A DNA stretch of 64,000 nucleotides from Dyadobacter arcticus (GTDB lineage: Bacteria; Bacteroidota; Bacteroidia; Cytophagales; Spirosomataceae): contig NZ_JAASQJ010000004.1 in NCBI RefSeq assembly GCF_011762185.1, positions 496,001 through 560,000 of the forward strand, read 5' to 3'. Made by a program: the position numbers and the translations under genes. The notes below the pieces were generated by a model. That model was not told the origin of the DNA, did no database searches, and worked only from the letters and a program-made list of their open reading frames with translations. Below are positions 49,144 through 56,701 of this stretch, in pieces. Position 1 is the stretch's first letter. Every line of letters begins with the position of its first letter.

Positions 49144-50244
49144 ATGACAAACTCCCGGCGCAATTTCATTAAGAACAGTACCACATTAGCAGCCGCCTCT
49201 GCGTCCGGACTGAATCCGACATTTAGCTCGTCTTCGACTAAGAAAGATTACATCCAGGACGGCGGTATCCAGTTTTGCCTCGCCCATTTCTTTGGCATGG
49301 ATAAGCGGCGCATCGAGTTATCCAAACAAATGCGGGTTTTGGGTGCAGTTGGAGGCATTAATCCGAAAAGTGTTGGACTGAATGATGTCAATCCCTGGGA
49401 TTATGAAGCCGTGATGGCCGTCAAAGAAGCTTGGGTGAAAGTTGGCCTTACATTAAAAGTAATTGAAGGCCCACCCGCGCTATCTGAAAAAACGAAGCTG
49501 GCATTAGATGGACGAGATGAAGAGATCGGGCATTTCATCACATTAATGAAGAACCTGTCCAAGGCGGGAATTGATACCATTTGCTATAATTGGATGCCTG
49601 TGATCAGCTGGGCACGTACTACCATGGACAGGGTAAGCCGGGGCGGTGCGCTGGTAAGCGCATTTGATTATGAGGACATTAAGGATAAATCTGAAACAAA
49701 GTATGGCTCTTTTAGTAAGGAAACCATGTGGAAGAATCTGGAATATTTTCTAAAAGCGGTCGTACCGGAAGCGGAGAAAGTCGGGATGAAACTGGCATTG
49801 CATCCCGACGATCCACCGGTAGATTCTATTCAAGGTATTTCGAGAATCATGACATCCGCTGACGCATTTAAGCGGTTAATTGACATTGTGCCCAGCCCGA
49901 GCAACGGGATTACATTATGTCAGGGCACATTTGCAACCATGGGCGAGGATATTCCCTCGGTTATCAAATACTTTGGTAAAAAGGGAAAGATCCACTTCGT
50001 GCATTTTCGTGACATTCGTGGCAACAAAAACAACTTCGAAGAAACCTTCCACGACGACGGAAAAACGGATATGTACGAAGCCATGAAAACCTACTACGAC
50101 ATTGGCTTTAAAGGCCCAATGAGGCCTGACCATGTCCCGACAATGTCCGAGGATAGCAATGAACATCCGGGTTACAGCAACATTGGTGCACTGTTTGCGA
50201 TAGGGTATATGCGCGGATTGATTGAATCGATTGCGAAAGGCTGA
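49144..50244 (+). CDS. Mannonate dehydratase-like TIM-barrel protein with export signal
   Basis: A 366-residue protein. Residues 1-29 (SRRNFIKNSTTLAAASASG) look like a twin-arginine signal. The rest matches the UxuA mannonate dehydratase family: KLALHPDDPP, GITLCQGTFATMGEDI, HFVHFRDIRGNKNNFEETF, MRPDHVPTM and HPGYSNIGALFAIGYMRGL contain the expected metal-binding His, Cys and Asp residues. UxuA dehydrates D-mannonate to 2-keto-3-deoxygluconate, normally in the cytoplasm. An exported version is unusual and may act on another sugar acid. It follows the M1 gene by 52 bases. No uxaC or kdgK is nearby. Confidence 0.82.
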   Translation: MTNSRRNFIKNSTTLAAASASGLNPTFSSSSTKKDYIQDGGIQFCLAHFFGMDKRRIELSKQMRVLGAVGGINPKSVGLNDVNPWDYEAVMAVKEAWVKVGLTLKVIEGPPALSEKTKLALDGRDEEIGHFITLMKNLSKAGIDTICYNWMPVISWARTTMDRVSRGGALVSAFDYEDIKDKSETKYGSFSKETMWKNLEYFLKAVVPEAEKVGMKLALHPDDPPVDSIQGISRIMTSADAFKRLIDIVPSPSNGITLCQGTFATMGEDIPSVIKYFGKKGKIHFVHFRDIRGNKNNFEETFHDDGKTDMYEAMKTYYDIGFKGPMRPDHVPTMSEDSNEHPGYSNIGALFAIGYMRGLIESIAKG

Positions 50245-50275
50245 ACGAATTGCGTGATTGGGCTACTATGAATTT

Positions 50276-50722
50276 TTAACCCATATACTGATCCCAAAAG
50301 CCTTCTTTAGGTTCGATTTGTTCCACAACATCCACATGCATTCCATTTGGGTCTATTACGGCGAAACGAAGCTGGCCCCAATCTTCTAGTTTTAAGTGAT
50401 AGCTTATTTCCATTCCTGCACTAGCCATCCCGTCATATAAATTCTTTGCGTCGGCAACCTGAAAAGTAATGAACGCCCCATTTCCGTTCATGGCCTTTGG
50501 CGCAGGCGGAAAGCTCGGATGTTCCTCATTCATGAAAGCGAGCAGACTTCCTTTTTCTCCCGGGGATTGCATTAGTATAAACCAGGATGATTCGAAAAGT
50601 GTGGAAAAGCCAAACCAGCGCGTGTAAAATTCCTGACATTCCTTTACATCATGCGTTACAAACACAGTGTACACGTCTTGCAGGTTTTGAGTTAATTCAG
50701 CAATATGTTTTGAGTTGTTCAT
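50276..50722 (-). CDS. VOC superfamily (glyoxalase/bleomycin-resistance-like) protein
   Basis: A 148-residue single-domain VOC protein with paired beta-alpha-beta-beta-beta units. VYTVFVTHDVKECQEFYTRWFGF at about 17-39 starts the first unit; ISYHLKLEDWGQLRFAVIDPNGMHVDVVEQ near the end is the second. Metal-binding residues are not fully recognisable, so it may be a binding or resistance protein rather than an enzyme. It lies 84 bases downstream of the AraC-type gene on the same strand, and might be its target. Confidence 0.85.
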   Translation of the reverse strand: MNNSKHIAELTQNLQDVYTVFVTHDVKECQEFYTRWFGFSTLFESSWFILMQSPGEKGSLLAFMNEEHPSFPPAPKAMNGNGAFITFQVADAKNLYDGMASAGMEISYHLKLEDWGQLRFAVIDPNGMHVDVVEQIEPKEGFWDQYMG

Positions 50723-50806
50723 GACTTTAGCTTTTTGATGATGACTAGATCGTTTTTACAAAGCTCCGAATCTTGACAAAAGAAACATTGTAAAAAACGG
50801 ACAAAA

Positions 50807-51616
50807 TCATTTGTCAAGAGCTTTACCCGGTGTAATTCCATAAAGATTTGTGAACTCTTTGATAAAATGTGCCTGGTCGTAATAACCGTTCATGAGAGAT
50901 TTGCCTGAATGTAAGATTTGTGAAGGCATACCTCGCAGGATGTTTTGAAACCGGACGACCTTACTAAAAGTTTTGGCTGAGTCGCCAATGTAAAAATGAA
51001 AGAGCCTTCGCAGTTGCCTGGGACTTAGACCAGTATCTAAACCGGTTTCTATGTTAACCGAGCCGTCTTTTGCCAAAATGATTGAAATGGCATTGTGTAA
51101 ACGCGGGTCTGGCTGACTATCAACATGGTGTAGCAGTTCAGTAAAATATTTATCAAATATGATTTTGATTTGAGGATTTGCGATGCCAGGACAAAAATGA
51201 GTCTCAATAAAATGAGCTATTTGCGGGATAACTAAGTTCAGGCTTTCAAACCGATTACTCAATTCAGATGCATCGATCCGAAAAAGCTGCGGAAACATGG
51301 TCGGCAGAAACCGCACGCCAACATAATTGAAAGAATTATCAAGCTGGAATTCCGTGTATTTTTTGCAAAAACCCATCACAAAACTCTCCTCGGGATTATT
51401 AAGCTCAAAGAAAATATCGATACACCCGTCAGCAACAACGCGGTAGAAAAACGGATCATCCAACGGCCGGGAGGTTTTTAACTGCCAGTAGCAATAGATA
51501 TAGCTTTGAATAGATTGATCTGGCAAAAACTCCTGATAAGTCACATTGCCAGCCGATTGCTTAACCGTCGGCTGGATAGGGTTATAGAGGTTTCGGATGT
51601 TTTTGATTAAGTCCAA
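50807..51616 (-). CDS. AraC family transcriptional regulator
   Basis: A 269-residue regulator with probable TTG start at 51616 (an in-frame stop lies shortly upstream and no ATG fits). Residues about 20-150 are a DUF6597-type N-terminal sensing domain (YQEFLPDQSIQSYIYCYWQLK; DGCIDIFFELNNPEES). The C-terminal AraC domain, about 165-265, has two HTHs: the first with TGLSPRQLRRLFHFYIG, the second with YYDQAHFIKEFTNLYGITPG. It starts 4 bases after the DUF418 gene and so is likely co-transcribed with it. Target genes may include the VOC gene downstream. Confidence 0.88.
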   Translation of the reverse strand: MDLIKNIRNLYNPIQPTVKQSAGNVTYQEFLPDQSIQSYIYCYWQLKTSRPLDDPFFYRVVADGCIDIFFELNNPEESFVMGFCKKYTEFQLDNSFNYVGVRFLPTMFPQLFRIDASELSNRFESLNLVIPQIAHFIETHFCPGIANPQIKIIFDKYFTELLHHVDSQPDPRLHNAISIILAKDGSVNIETGLDTGLSPRQLRRLFHFYIGDSAKTFSKVVRFQNILRGMPSQILHSGKSLMNGYYDQAHFIKEFTNLYGITPGKALDK

Positions 51617-51620
51617 TAGG

Positions 51621-52961
51621 CTATTGTTGTAGTTCTACCCATTTTTCCTTCCTCCCAATCGATTGAATATTCCAGTAAGTCAAACTCCGCCAAATCCATT
51701 CGAATGGGCCCATTCGGAAATAATGCAGCCAGATGTAGCTGAAGACAACGTTCAATGTCCAAACGCAGGGAACGATAAGATAAAGCTGGTAACGGTCGAG
51801 ATCGTTGAAATAATTGAAGCCGAAACCGTAGAAAATCAAGCCGCAAGTAATGTTTTGAAGCAGGTAATTACTGAAAGCCATCTGACCAACTTTTGCCCAA
51901 ATGTTGAAGATCCATTTGAATAGGCCGGATTTGTAGAGTAACATGAGCAGCCCCAAATGCCCTATTGTAAGCCCAAGTCGCCGGATCTCATAGGTTTGGA
52001 TCATGAACCGCTCCAAAAATTTGATCACATCAAATCTGATAGCTACTGACATTTTTAATTGGAAATAAATTAACGGGAATGCGACTAAATATCCCGCAAT
52101 AGCAAAAAGAAGGTAGAAAGATGGCGTCCTTTCACCGGTTATGATTTTCAATTTATAAAAAGCAATACCAATAATCATGAAGATGAGGCAGTCGAGAAAC
52201 CCGGTCTGATAAAAATCGGTGGCTTCCAGATAGGTATTTACGTCGGCATAGTGAGACCAAAGTGTCGCATATGAACCTTTGGTTTTTCTAACCTCCTTCG
52301 TTACCTGTTTTTTCTTGTTTTCAAGCTTCTGCCTTTCCTGAAACCCCTTCCACTTTTCGATAATTTCTTTTTGTTCTAATGTTTGTCTCCCGGGAGCTAT
52401 CTTCTTTTTAATGATTGCCTCGGCAGCGATCTTATTTCTCAGCGGCTCACTGCGTTGATAGCTGATTTTAGCAACAAAAAATACCATCAAAATGCCGGCA
52501 ATGAGGAACAAATACCTTGGTTTAATACTTCTGAGCGGGAATAGAAACAGGCCACAAATGGCGTAGGAATAGAGAATATCACCCGGCCACAGTATCAGAT
52601 ACGCATCAATCAGCCCGAATAAAAGCATCCAGATCAGCCTTCGATAATAGATTTCTGCGGCACTGTCAACATGCATATTTTTAGCTAATCGGGAGGTTAG
52701 CAGTACCATCCCTGCACCAAACATCATGGAAAAAAGTCCCCGCATTGACCCCTCAAAGAACATGTTGATGATCCACCATGCATAGTAATTCAGGCCGGAA
52801 TATTCATTGCGGATGTTCAGATTGGAGACGGTTTCTTCCGGAAAAGCGAAGTAAGGAATGTTCATCAAAAGGATTCCCAGGAGCGCAAAACCGCGGACGG
52901 CATCAAGCACATGAATACGTTCGGAAGGCTTAACTGGCTGAATCAGAGTAGAGGTTTCCAT
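51621..52961 (-). CDS. DUF418 domain integral membrane protein
   Basis: A 446-residue polytopic protein. ERIHVLDAVRGFALLGILLM at about 14-33 is the DUF418/acyltransferase-3-like opening, and the C-terminal DUF418 block (about 270-430) has GQMAFSNYLLQNITCGLIFY, a hallmark. About ten TM segments surround a charged cytoplasmic loop (about 195-235, KKKQVTKEVRKTK). Members are thought to be transporters or acyl-transfer proteins; none is firmly assigned. It is followed 4 bases later by the AraC-type gene. Confidence 0.9.
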   Translation of the reverse strand: METSTLIQPVKPSERIHVLDAVRGFALLGILLMNIPYFAFPEETVSNLNIRNEYSGLNYYAWWIINMFFEGSMRGLFSMMFGAGMVLLTSRLAKNMHVDSAAEIYYRRLIWMLLFGLIDAYLILWPGDILYSYAICGLFLFPLRSIKPRYLFLIAGILMVFFVAKISYQRSEPLRNKIAAEAIIKKKIAPGRQTLEQKEIIEKWKGFQERQKLENKKKQVTKEVRKTKGSYATLWSHYADVNTYLEATDFYQTGFLDCLIFMIIGIAFYKLKIITGERTPSFYLLFAIAGYLVAFPLIYFQLKMSVAIRFDVIKFLERFMIQTYEIRRLGLTIGHLGLLMLLYKSGLFKWIFNIWAKVGQMAFSNYLLQNITCGLIFYGFGFNYFNDLDRYQLYLIVPCVWTLNVVFSYIWLHYFRMGPFEWIWRSLTYWNIQSIGRKEKWVELQQ

Positions 52962-53021
52962 AGCAGGAGGTGGGGGGTAGGCATTATTTTTTTGGGAATT
53001 TAAAGAAAAAAATCATTGCTT

Positions 53022-53522
53022 ATGGACAATTCAGCATTTGTAAACGCCTACATCAAAGAATTGGAAACGGAATATACGTCTTCCAAAAAATGTCTCGAAA
53101 GAATTCCAGAAACGTCATATGCCTTTAAGCCACATCCAACCTCGATGGAAATGCGTTATCTGGTTTTATTAACAGCGGAAATCCCTTTGTGGATTACTTT
53201 TATGATAAAAGATGGCGAAGTGGATTTTGCGACCTACAAACGTTTTGAGTGGGAAACCAAAGAAGAGTTGGTTGCCCATTATGAAGAATGCTTCAAGGGA
53301 GCTATTGAATCATTAAAGAGCGTAACAGACGAAGATTTAAATGGTGATTTCCACTTGAAAAGTAACGGAAAGATCCTATTCACACAATCAAAATCAGAGG
53401 GTATAGCCTCTACGATTAACCACTGGGTGCATCACCGTGGGCAGCTAACGGTTTACATGCGGATCAGCGAAATCCCCGTCCCAAGTATTTACGGGCCGTC
53501 TGCTGATGATAAAACTTTCTAA
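53022..53522 (+). CDS. DinB/YfiT-like four-helix metal-binding protein
   Basis: A 166-residue DinB-family protein from the ATG at 53022 (a TTG 6 bases earlier is in frame). SYAFKPHPTSMEMRYLVLLT supplies the first helix pair, where the usual first metal histidine position is less clear. NHWVHHRGQLTVYMRI near residues 133-148 is the conserved HxxxHRGQ motif with two metal-ligand histidines. Members are often thiol-S-transferases (bacillithiol or mycothiol) or uncharacterised. It converges on the HAD gene with 6 bases between stops. Confidence 0.88.
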   Translation: MDNSAFVNAYIKELETEYTSSKKCLERIPETSYAFKPHPTSMEMRYLVLLTAEIPLWITFMIKDGEVDFATYKRFEWETKEELVAHYEECFKGAIESLKSVTDEDLNGDFHLKSNGKILFTQSKSEGIASTINHWVHHRGQLTVYMRISEIPVPSIYGPSADDKTF

Positions 53523-53528
53523 TTTCTT

Positions 53529-54170
53529 TCAGTTCGCCAGACCAATTCTGGCGAACTGTTCTTGTTTAAGGTCTTCTAGTATTGCTTTGGTAGACTCAAA
53601 ATCTTTGTGCTGGAACGCCCGCAGCCCAAGTGTTTTGGCAAGACTCGCAAACATGATCCGATCATCGAAATATACACATTGACTTGGTGTGGCTTGGGCG
53701 ATTCCCATTGCAAGCTCAAAAATCCGTGGATCGGGCTTGCGCATCTTCACTTCGCAGGATGATATAAATGCATCGAAGCAAGTGTGCAATTTGAATTTTT
53801 GAACGCGGTAATCATTCAATTCTTTCCCTTCATTATTAATTGAAATAATCCGAAAACCGCAATCCCGTTTCCATTCTTTCAGCCAGGCCAGCATACCAGG
53901 CAACTCTACGGATTGGGAATACATGAATTCCTTGAAATCTTCCCTGACAAAATCTCTTGGATGGTTAAAGATCACAGTATCAAGATATTGATCCAGCGTA
54001 ATGCTGCCTATTTCATACACATTGAAAATGAAATTGTGCAGCTGGTCCATTTCCTTATAATCCAGCCCAAACTTTTCAGCTGCCAATATCCGGGATTCAT
54101 GCCCCCAGCCATTGCTCAGGAGCACACCACCAATGTCGAAAAAGAGAATTTTGAGGTCGTTGACTTGCAT
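53529..54170 (-). CDS. HAD superfamily hydrolase
   Basis: A 213-residue HAD phosphatase. FFDIGGVLLSNGW holds motif I, but the usual DxD is reduced to one Asp followed by IGG (DIGGV), as in the YihX/epoxide-hydrolase-type HAD group. RIISINNEGKELND is motif II, EVKMRKPDPRIFELAM contains the motif III lysine (KPDP), and CVYFDDRIMFASLA is motif IV. It has a small helical cap at about 25-90. The substrate is unknown, probably a sugar phosphate or flavin-type phosphate ester. Confidence 0.88.
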   Translation of the reverse strand: MQVNDLKILFFDIGGVLLSNGWGHESRILAAEKFGLDYKEMDQLHNFIFNVYEIGSITLDQYLDTVIFNHPRDFVREDFKEFMYSQSVELPGMLAWLKEWKRDCGFRIISINNEGKELNDYRVQKFKLHTCFDAFISSCEVKMRKPDPRIFELAMGIAQATPSQCVYFDDRIMFASLAKTLGLRAFQHKDFESTKAILEDLKQEQFARIGLAN

Positions 54171-54301
54171 AATTTATCTGTTGAATATTCGCATAAACCG
54201 CGATCGAATATAACGTATAACTAGTTTGGAAAAACTATCTGCCGGCCGCCAATTTGTGAGTAAGTATTGCTTTGGGGTAATCCAGTGCTTCACTGAAAAT
54301 G

Positions 54302-54335
54302 AAAAAACCGTCTCAGTTATCTGAAACGGGTTCTT
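54302..54335 (-). terminator. Terminator of the SymE-like gene
   Basis: Read on the minus strand, AACCCGTTTCAG (54332-54321) pairs with CTGAGACGGTT (54316-54306) with one bulge, followed by a T run (54307-54302). It lies 4 bases after the stop region of the gene at 54340. Confidence 0.75.
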
Positions 54336-54339
54336 CATT

Positions 54340-54567
54340 TTATTCAAAAGGTGTAATAATCAAAAGCTGCTGCATTGTGGTAACCTTCACTTGATTGCCA
54401 GATTCAAAACCCAAATTTCGGAGCCATTCGCCGGAAAGTTTGATTTCAGGGACAAACTTTTCTCTGTAGAAACTTTGCCTGATTTTAGGCTGGATTTTGA
54501 GGCTTCGCACCTCAGGGCGCTTTGGTTTGACTGCTTTTGGGGATGGTTCTTGTTTTTTTGCTCGCAT
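54340..54567 (-). CDS. SymE-like protein (type I toxin family, AbrB-like fold)
   Basis: A 75-residue basic protein. The N-terminal half (residues 1-28) is a Lys/Arg/Pro-rich tail. From about 29 it matches the SymE family: SFYREKFVPEIKLSGEWLRNL, then GFESGNQVKVTTM and the final LLIITPFE. In E. coli SymE is an SOS-induced toxin with an AbrB-like fold, controlled by the antisense RNA SymR. Many SymE homologues are not proven toxins. Whether an antisense RNA exists here cannot be seen directly; the 440 bases upstream contain several hairpins but no clear opposing promoter. The REP/transposase unit lies beyond. Confidence 0.75.
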   Translation of the reverse strand: MRAKKQEPSPKAVKPKRPEVRSLKIQPKIRQSFYREKFVPEIKLSGEWLRNLGFESGNQVKVTTMQQLLIITPFE

Positions 54568-54883
54568 ATTGTTTTTGATTTATCAAATATGCCTGGCGGT
54601 GCCGCGAACAGCAAAAACGAACTGCTAATCTGGGACTTGCACCCAGTCTCCGCCAGACGATATTTTCAGTGATTATTAGTTTTAAATGTTCCATTTATTA
54701 CAGTTGTACTATTCGCACCGGCAATATATGAGATGACATTTTTGTCCTTTAAGTTTTGGTGGTAGGACTTTTCTATCGGCAGTGATGGGTTAACTAACGG
54801 TTATTATACCATTTCCGGGCTGAAGCTTTTGACTCGATCGATATAATACTCAGGACGACAATGCAAATGCCACTGACAAGCTG

Positions 54884-54906
54884 GTGCGAACGTCCAAGTT
54901 CGTACC
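54884..54906 (-). repeat. REP-like element 1, inverted
   Basis: CGAAC (54887-54891) and GTTCG (54898-54902) form a short hairpin. The reverse complement of this element (about GGTACGAACTTGGACGTTCGC) resembles the element at 55646-55667 and, less closely, that at 54970-54991. It points the opposite way. Confidence 0.6.
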
Positions 54907-54908
54907 CA

Positions 54909-54966
54909 CTATTTGCAGGCCTCCGGCCGGTCTAACTTGGAAGAACGGCCGGAGGCCTGCAAATAG
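54909..54966. repeat. Perfect 21-base inverted repeat near the REP elements
   Basis: 54909-54929 pairs exactly with 54946-54966 around a 16-base spacer. The arm is GC-rich (contains GGCCTCCGGCCG). The GGCCGGAGGCCT half of the arm is found again at 55623-55634 on the other side of the transposase gene, so it belongs to the same repeat family. Confidence 0.75.
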
Positions 54967-54969
54967 AAG

Positions 54970-54991
54970 GCACGAAGGTGACCTTCGCGCC
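54970..54991 (+). repeat. REP-like element 2
   Basis: GGCACGAAGG-TGA-CCTTCGCGCC: the core CGAAGG/CCTTCG hairpin (54973-54978, 54982-54987) with a GGCAC head and GCGCC tail. It lies 17 bases from the transposase stop. Confidence 0.65.
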
Positions 54992-55007
54992 AGCCTTGTA
55001 GGTGGCG

Positions 55008-55532
55008 TTACATTATTTTCAATTCCGTGTCCGGATTGGCACTGCTGTAAATGTAATGCTGCGGCTCGATCACAATTCCTGCCTTGACTGGATTGTTCCA
55101 GATATACCTTGTCCTTTGTATAATAAACTTCCGGGATACCAAAGAAACTGGATGATTACTGTGCTGCCAGAATTGAAATTCACACATCGGACTTGAACCT
55201 TTGGCAAAATACCTGAACATATAAAGCAACCACTCCTTTCGACTTTCCTGCGGATTTTCATCAATAAGCCGGATGATTTCCTTGGCGGTAAAGCTTTTGA
55301 AATCTCTGACTAGTTTCCCTACTTCACCGTCCTTTGCTGAGCAAATTAAATGCAGGTGATTGGACATAATGCAGAATTCGTAAACTTCAAGGCCTTTATG
55401 CTCAATACAATAATTGAGGTTTTTGATGATTTCATCGGCGTATTTCTTTCTGGTGAAAACGTCGATCCAGCCGACAACCGTTATTGTGACGAAGAAGAGT
55501 CCGTCTTTGTGAAACTTGTATTTTTCAGACAT
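55008..55532 (-). CDS. REP-associated tyrosine transposase (RAYT, Y1/IS200-like)
   Basis: A 174-residue single-strand transposase from the ATG at 55532. FCIMSNHLHLICSA at about 60-73 carries the HUH (HLH) metal motif. FVTITVVGWIDVFTRKKYAD is the RAYT N-terminal strand-helix, and RYIWNNPVKAGIV is the family-typical ending with the tyrosine region. Y1 enzymes nick single-stranded DNA at hairpins. RAYTs are encoded next to the REP hairpins they recognise, as here on both sides. An in-frame extension to 55649 exists, but it would read through the REP region. The protein looks intact, so it could be active. Confidence 0.85.
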   Translation of the reverse strand: MSEKYKFHKDGLFFVTITVVGWIDVFTRKKYADEIIKNLNYCIEHKGLEVYEFCIMSNHLHLICSAKDGEVGKLVRDFKSFTAKEIIRLIDENPQESRKEWLLYMFRYFAKGSSPMCEFQFWQHSNHPVSLVSRKFIIQRTRYIWNNPVKAGIVIEPQHYIYSSANPDTELKIM

Positions 55533-55645
55533 AGCTTGTGTTTTATCACTTTGACGAGCGTTATCTGGAAAAGTAACGGGGTTGGTGTAAGTTTTTTTCG
55601 GCAGGAGGCAGTGGAGTTTGTTGGCCGGAGGCCTTGGAATAGGAG

Positions 55646-55667
55646 GCACGAACCTGGAGGTTCGCGC
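55646..55667 (+). repeat. REP-like element 3
   Basis: GGCACGAACCT-GG-AGGTTCGCGCT: stem CGAACCT (55649-55655) with AGGTTCG (55658-55664). Compared with element 2 the stem has changed at paired positions (GG/CC to CC/GG), which keeps the hairpin. It lies 114 bases before the transposase start, and is preceded by the shared GGCCGGAGGCCT block. Confidence 0.65.
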
Positions 55668-55680
55668 TAGCTTCGCTTGT

Positions 55681-56691
55681 TTACTTCACCACCCTCTTCG
55701 CCCAGTTAATAATAGTCGAGTAAACTTCGTCACGGACAGCTTTTCGGGATAGGATCAAATCATGCATACCGCCCGGAACAGCTTGAATGCTATATTGCCC
55801 AACAATATTTCGTGCCTGCAAATCGATTTGCGCAACATTTATTACGGCATCGCCTGTGAACATCACATCACTCCATTTCTTTTCATCGATCGACTTTGCT
55901 GCATGCAGTACAAGAACGGGTTTGCCGATTTGAAGACCCTGAGCAACCTTTACCTGTGCTAAATGTACTGCCCTGATCCAGCCAAAATTAACCGGCGGCG
56001 CAATGTGCGGTTTGTAACCCAGGCTGTAAGACCATTCGCCATGCGCATCTTTATGCAGACTTTCGCCGTAAAGCGGACTCAGTCCTGCATCAATACCCAT
56101 ATCAGGATGTTTTTCTGCCCTTTTTACAATCAGCGGAAGCGCGGTTTTTTTTAGACCTGACTTTGTCGGCAAATCAAAAAGTGGGCTGTTCAGCAAAACT
56201 GCATCAAACAATTCTTTGCCATTTTTGGCGTCAGCATACAATGAAATGACGAGACCGCCGAGAGAATGTCCACTTAAAAGGATTTTTTCGGAACCCTCAC
56301 TTTTGATAATTGCTAATGTCGTATCCAGATCGGCGAAATATTCAGACAGGTCCCGGACATTGTTGAATTTTTGATTGGAAAGCCATGATCTTCCATATTT
56401 TCGAAGGTCGACAGCGTAGAAGTTATAACCCTCACTGACAAACCTTTCTGCCATTTCTTCCTGGAAGAAATAATCATTGAAGCCGTGAACATAAAGAACG
56501 GCTTTTGTGCTTTTTTCGGGAGTCAGCTTTTTAACGATCGTACAGGTTACGCTACCCTCATAATCAGACGGTTGGACGATCGTGGCCTGTTTGAAGCCAT
56601 TACCAAGAATATCCGCAAAATAAGTGATCTGTCCATAAGCATCACTAACGGACAAAAGCATTAAAAGTAAACAGCGGATTCCAGTTTTCAT
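55681..56691 (-). CDS. Secreted alpha/beta hydrolase (serine aminopeptidase S33/lysophospholipase-like)
   Basis: A 336-residue exported hydrolase from the ATG at 56691 (the TTG 18 bases earlier is less likely). Signal peptide at about 1-20 (ends SDAYGQ). AVLYVHGFNDYFFQEEMAERF is the oxyanion-hole HG region; LLSGHSLGGLVISLYA contains the nucleophile serine (GHSLG). The acid residue is probably in VLVLHAAKSIDEKKW and the histidine in VPGGMHDLILSR, which keeps a GGMHD motif typical of S33-like lysophospholipases. It starts 10 bases after the acetolactate decarboxylase gene and probably shares its transcript. The substrate is unknown. Confidence 0.87.
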   Translation of the reverse strand: MKTGIRCLLLMLLSVSDAYGQITYFADILGNGFKQATIVQPSDYEGSVTCTIVKKLTPEKSTKAVLYVHGFNDYFFQEEMAERFVSEGYNFYAVDLRKYGRSWLSNQKFNNVRDLSEYFADLDTTLAIIKSEGSEKILLSGHSLGGLVISLYADAKNGKELFDAVLLNSPLFDLPTKSGLKKTALPLIVKRAEKHPDMGIDAGLSPLYGESLHKDAHGEWSYSLGYKPHIAPPVNFGWIRAVHLAQVKVAQGLQIGKPVLVLHAAKSIDEKKWSDVMFTGDAVINVAQIDLQARNIVGQYSIQAVPGGMHDLILSRKAVRDEVYSTIINWAKRVVK

Positions 56692-56701
56692 TCTTAGCAA
56701 A

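Larger units (their letters stand above)
54568..55007. other. Intergenic region upstream of the SymE-like gene with hairpins and REP elements
   Basis: No gene is seen. The part next to the SymE-like gene contains a 5-base stem with 7-base loop (54630-54646) that resembles a tRNA T-arm on the minus strand (CTGGG-loop-CCCAG), but no full tRNA can be folded around it. The part from 54884 holds two REP-like elements and a 21-base perfect palindrome belonging to the transposase unit. The middle (54700-54870) has nothing recognisable. Confidence 0.6.

Noticed and set aside
54630..54646. Possible tRNA fragment upstream of the SymE-like gene
   Set aside because: Only a T-arm-like stem-loop is present; no acceptor, D or anticodon arm can be found around it.
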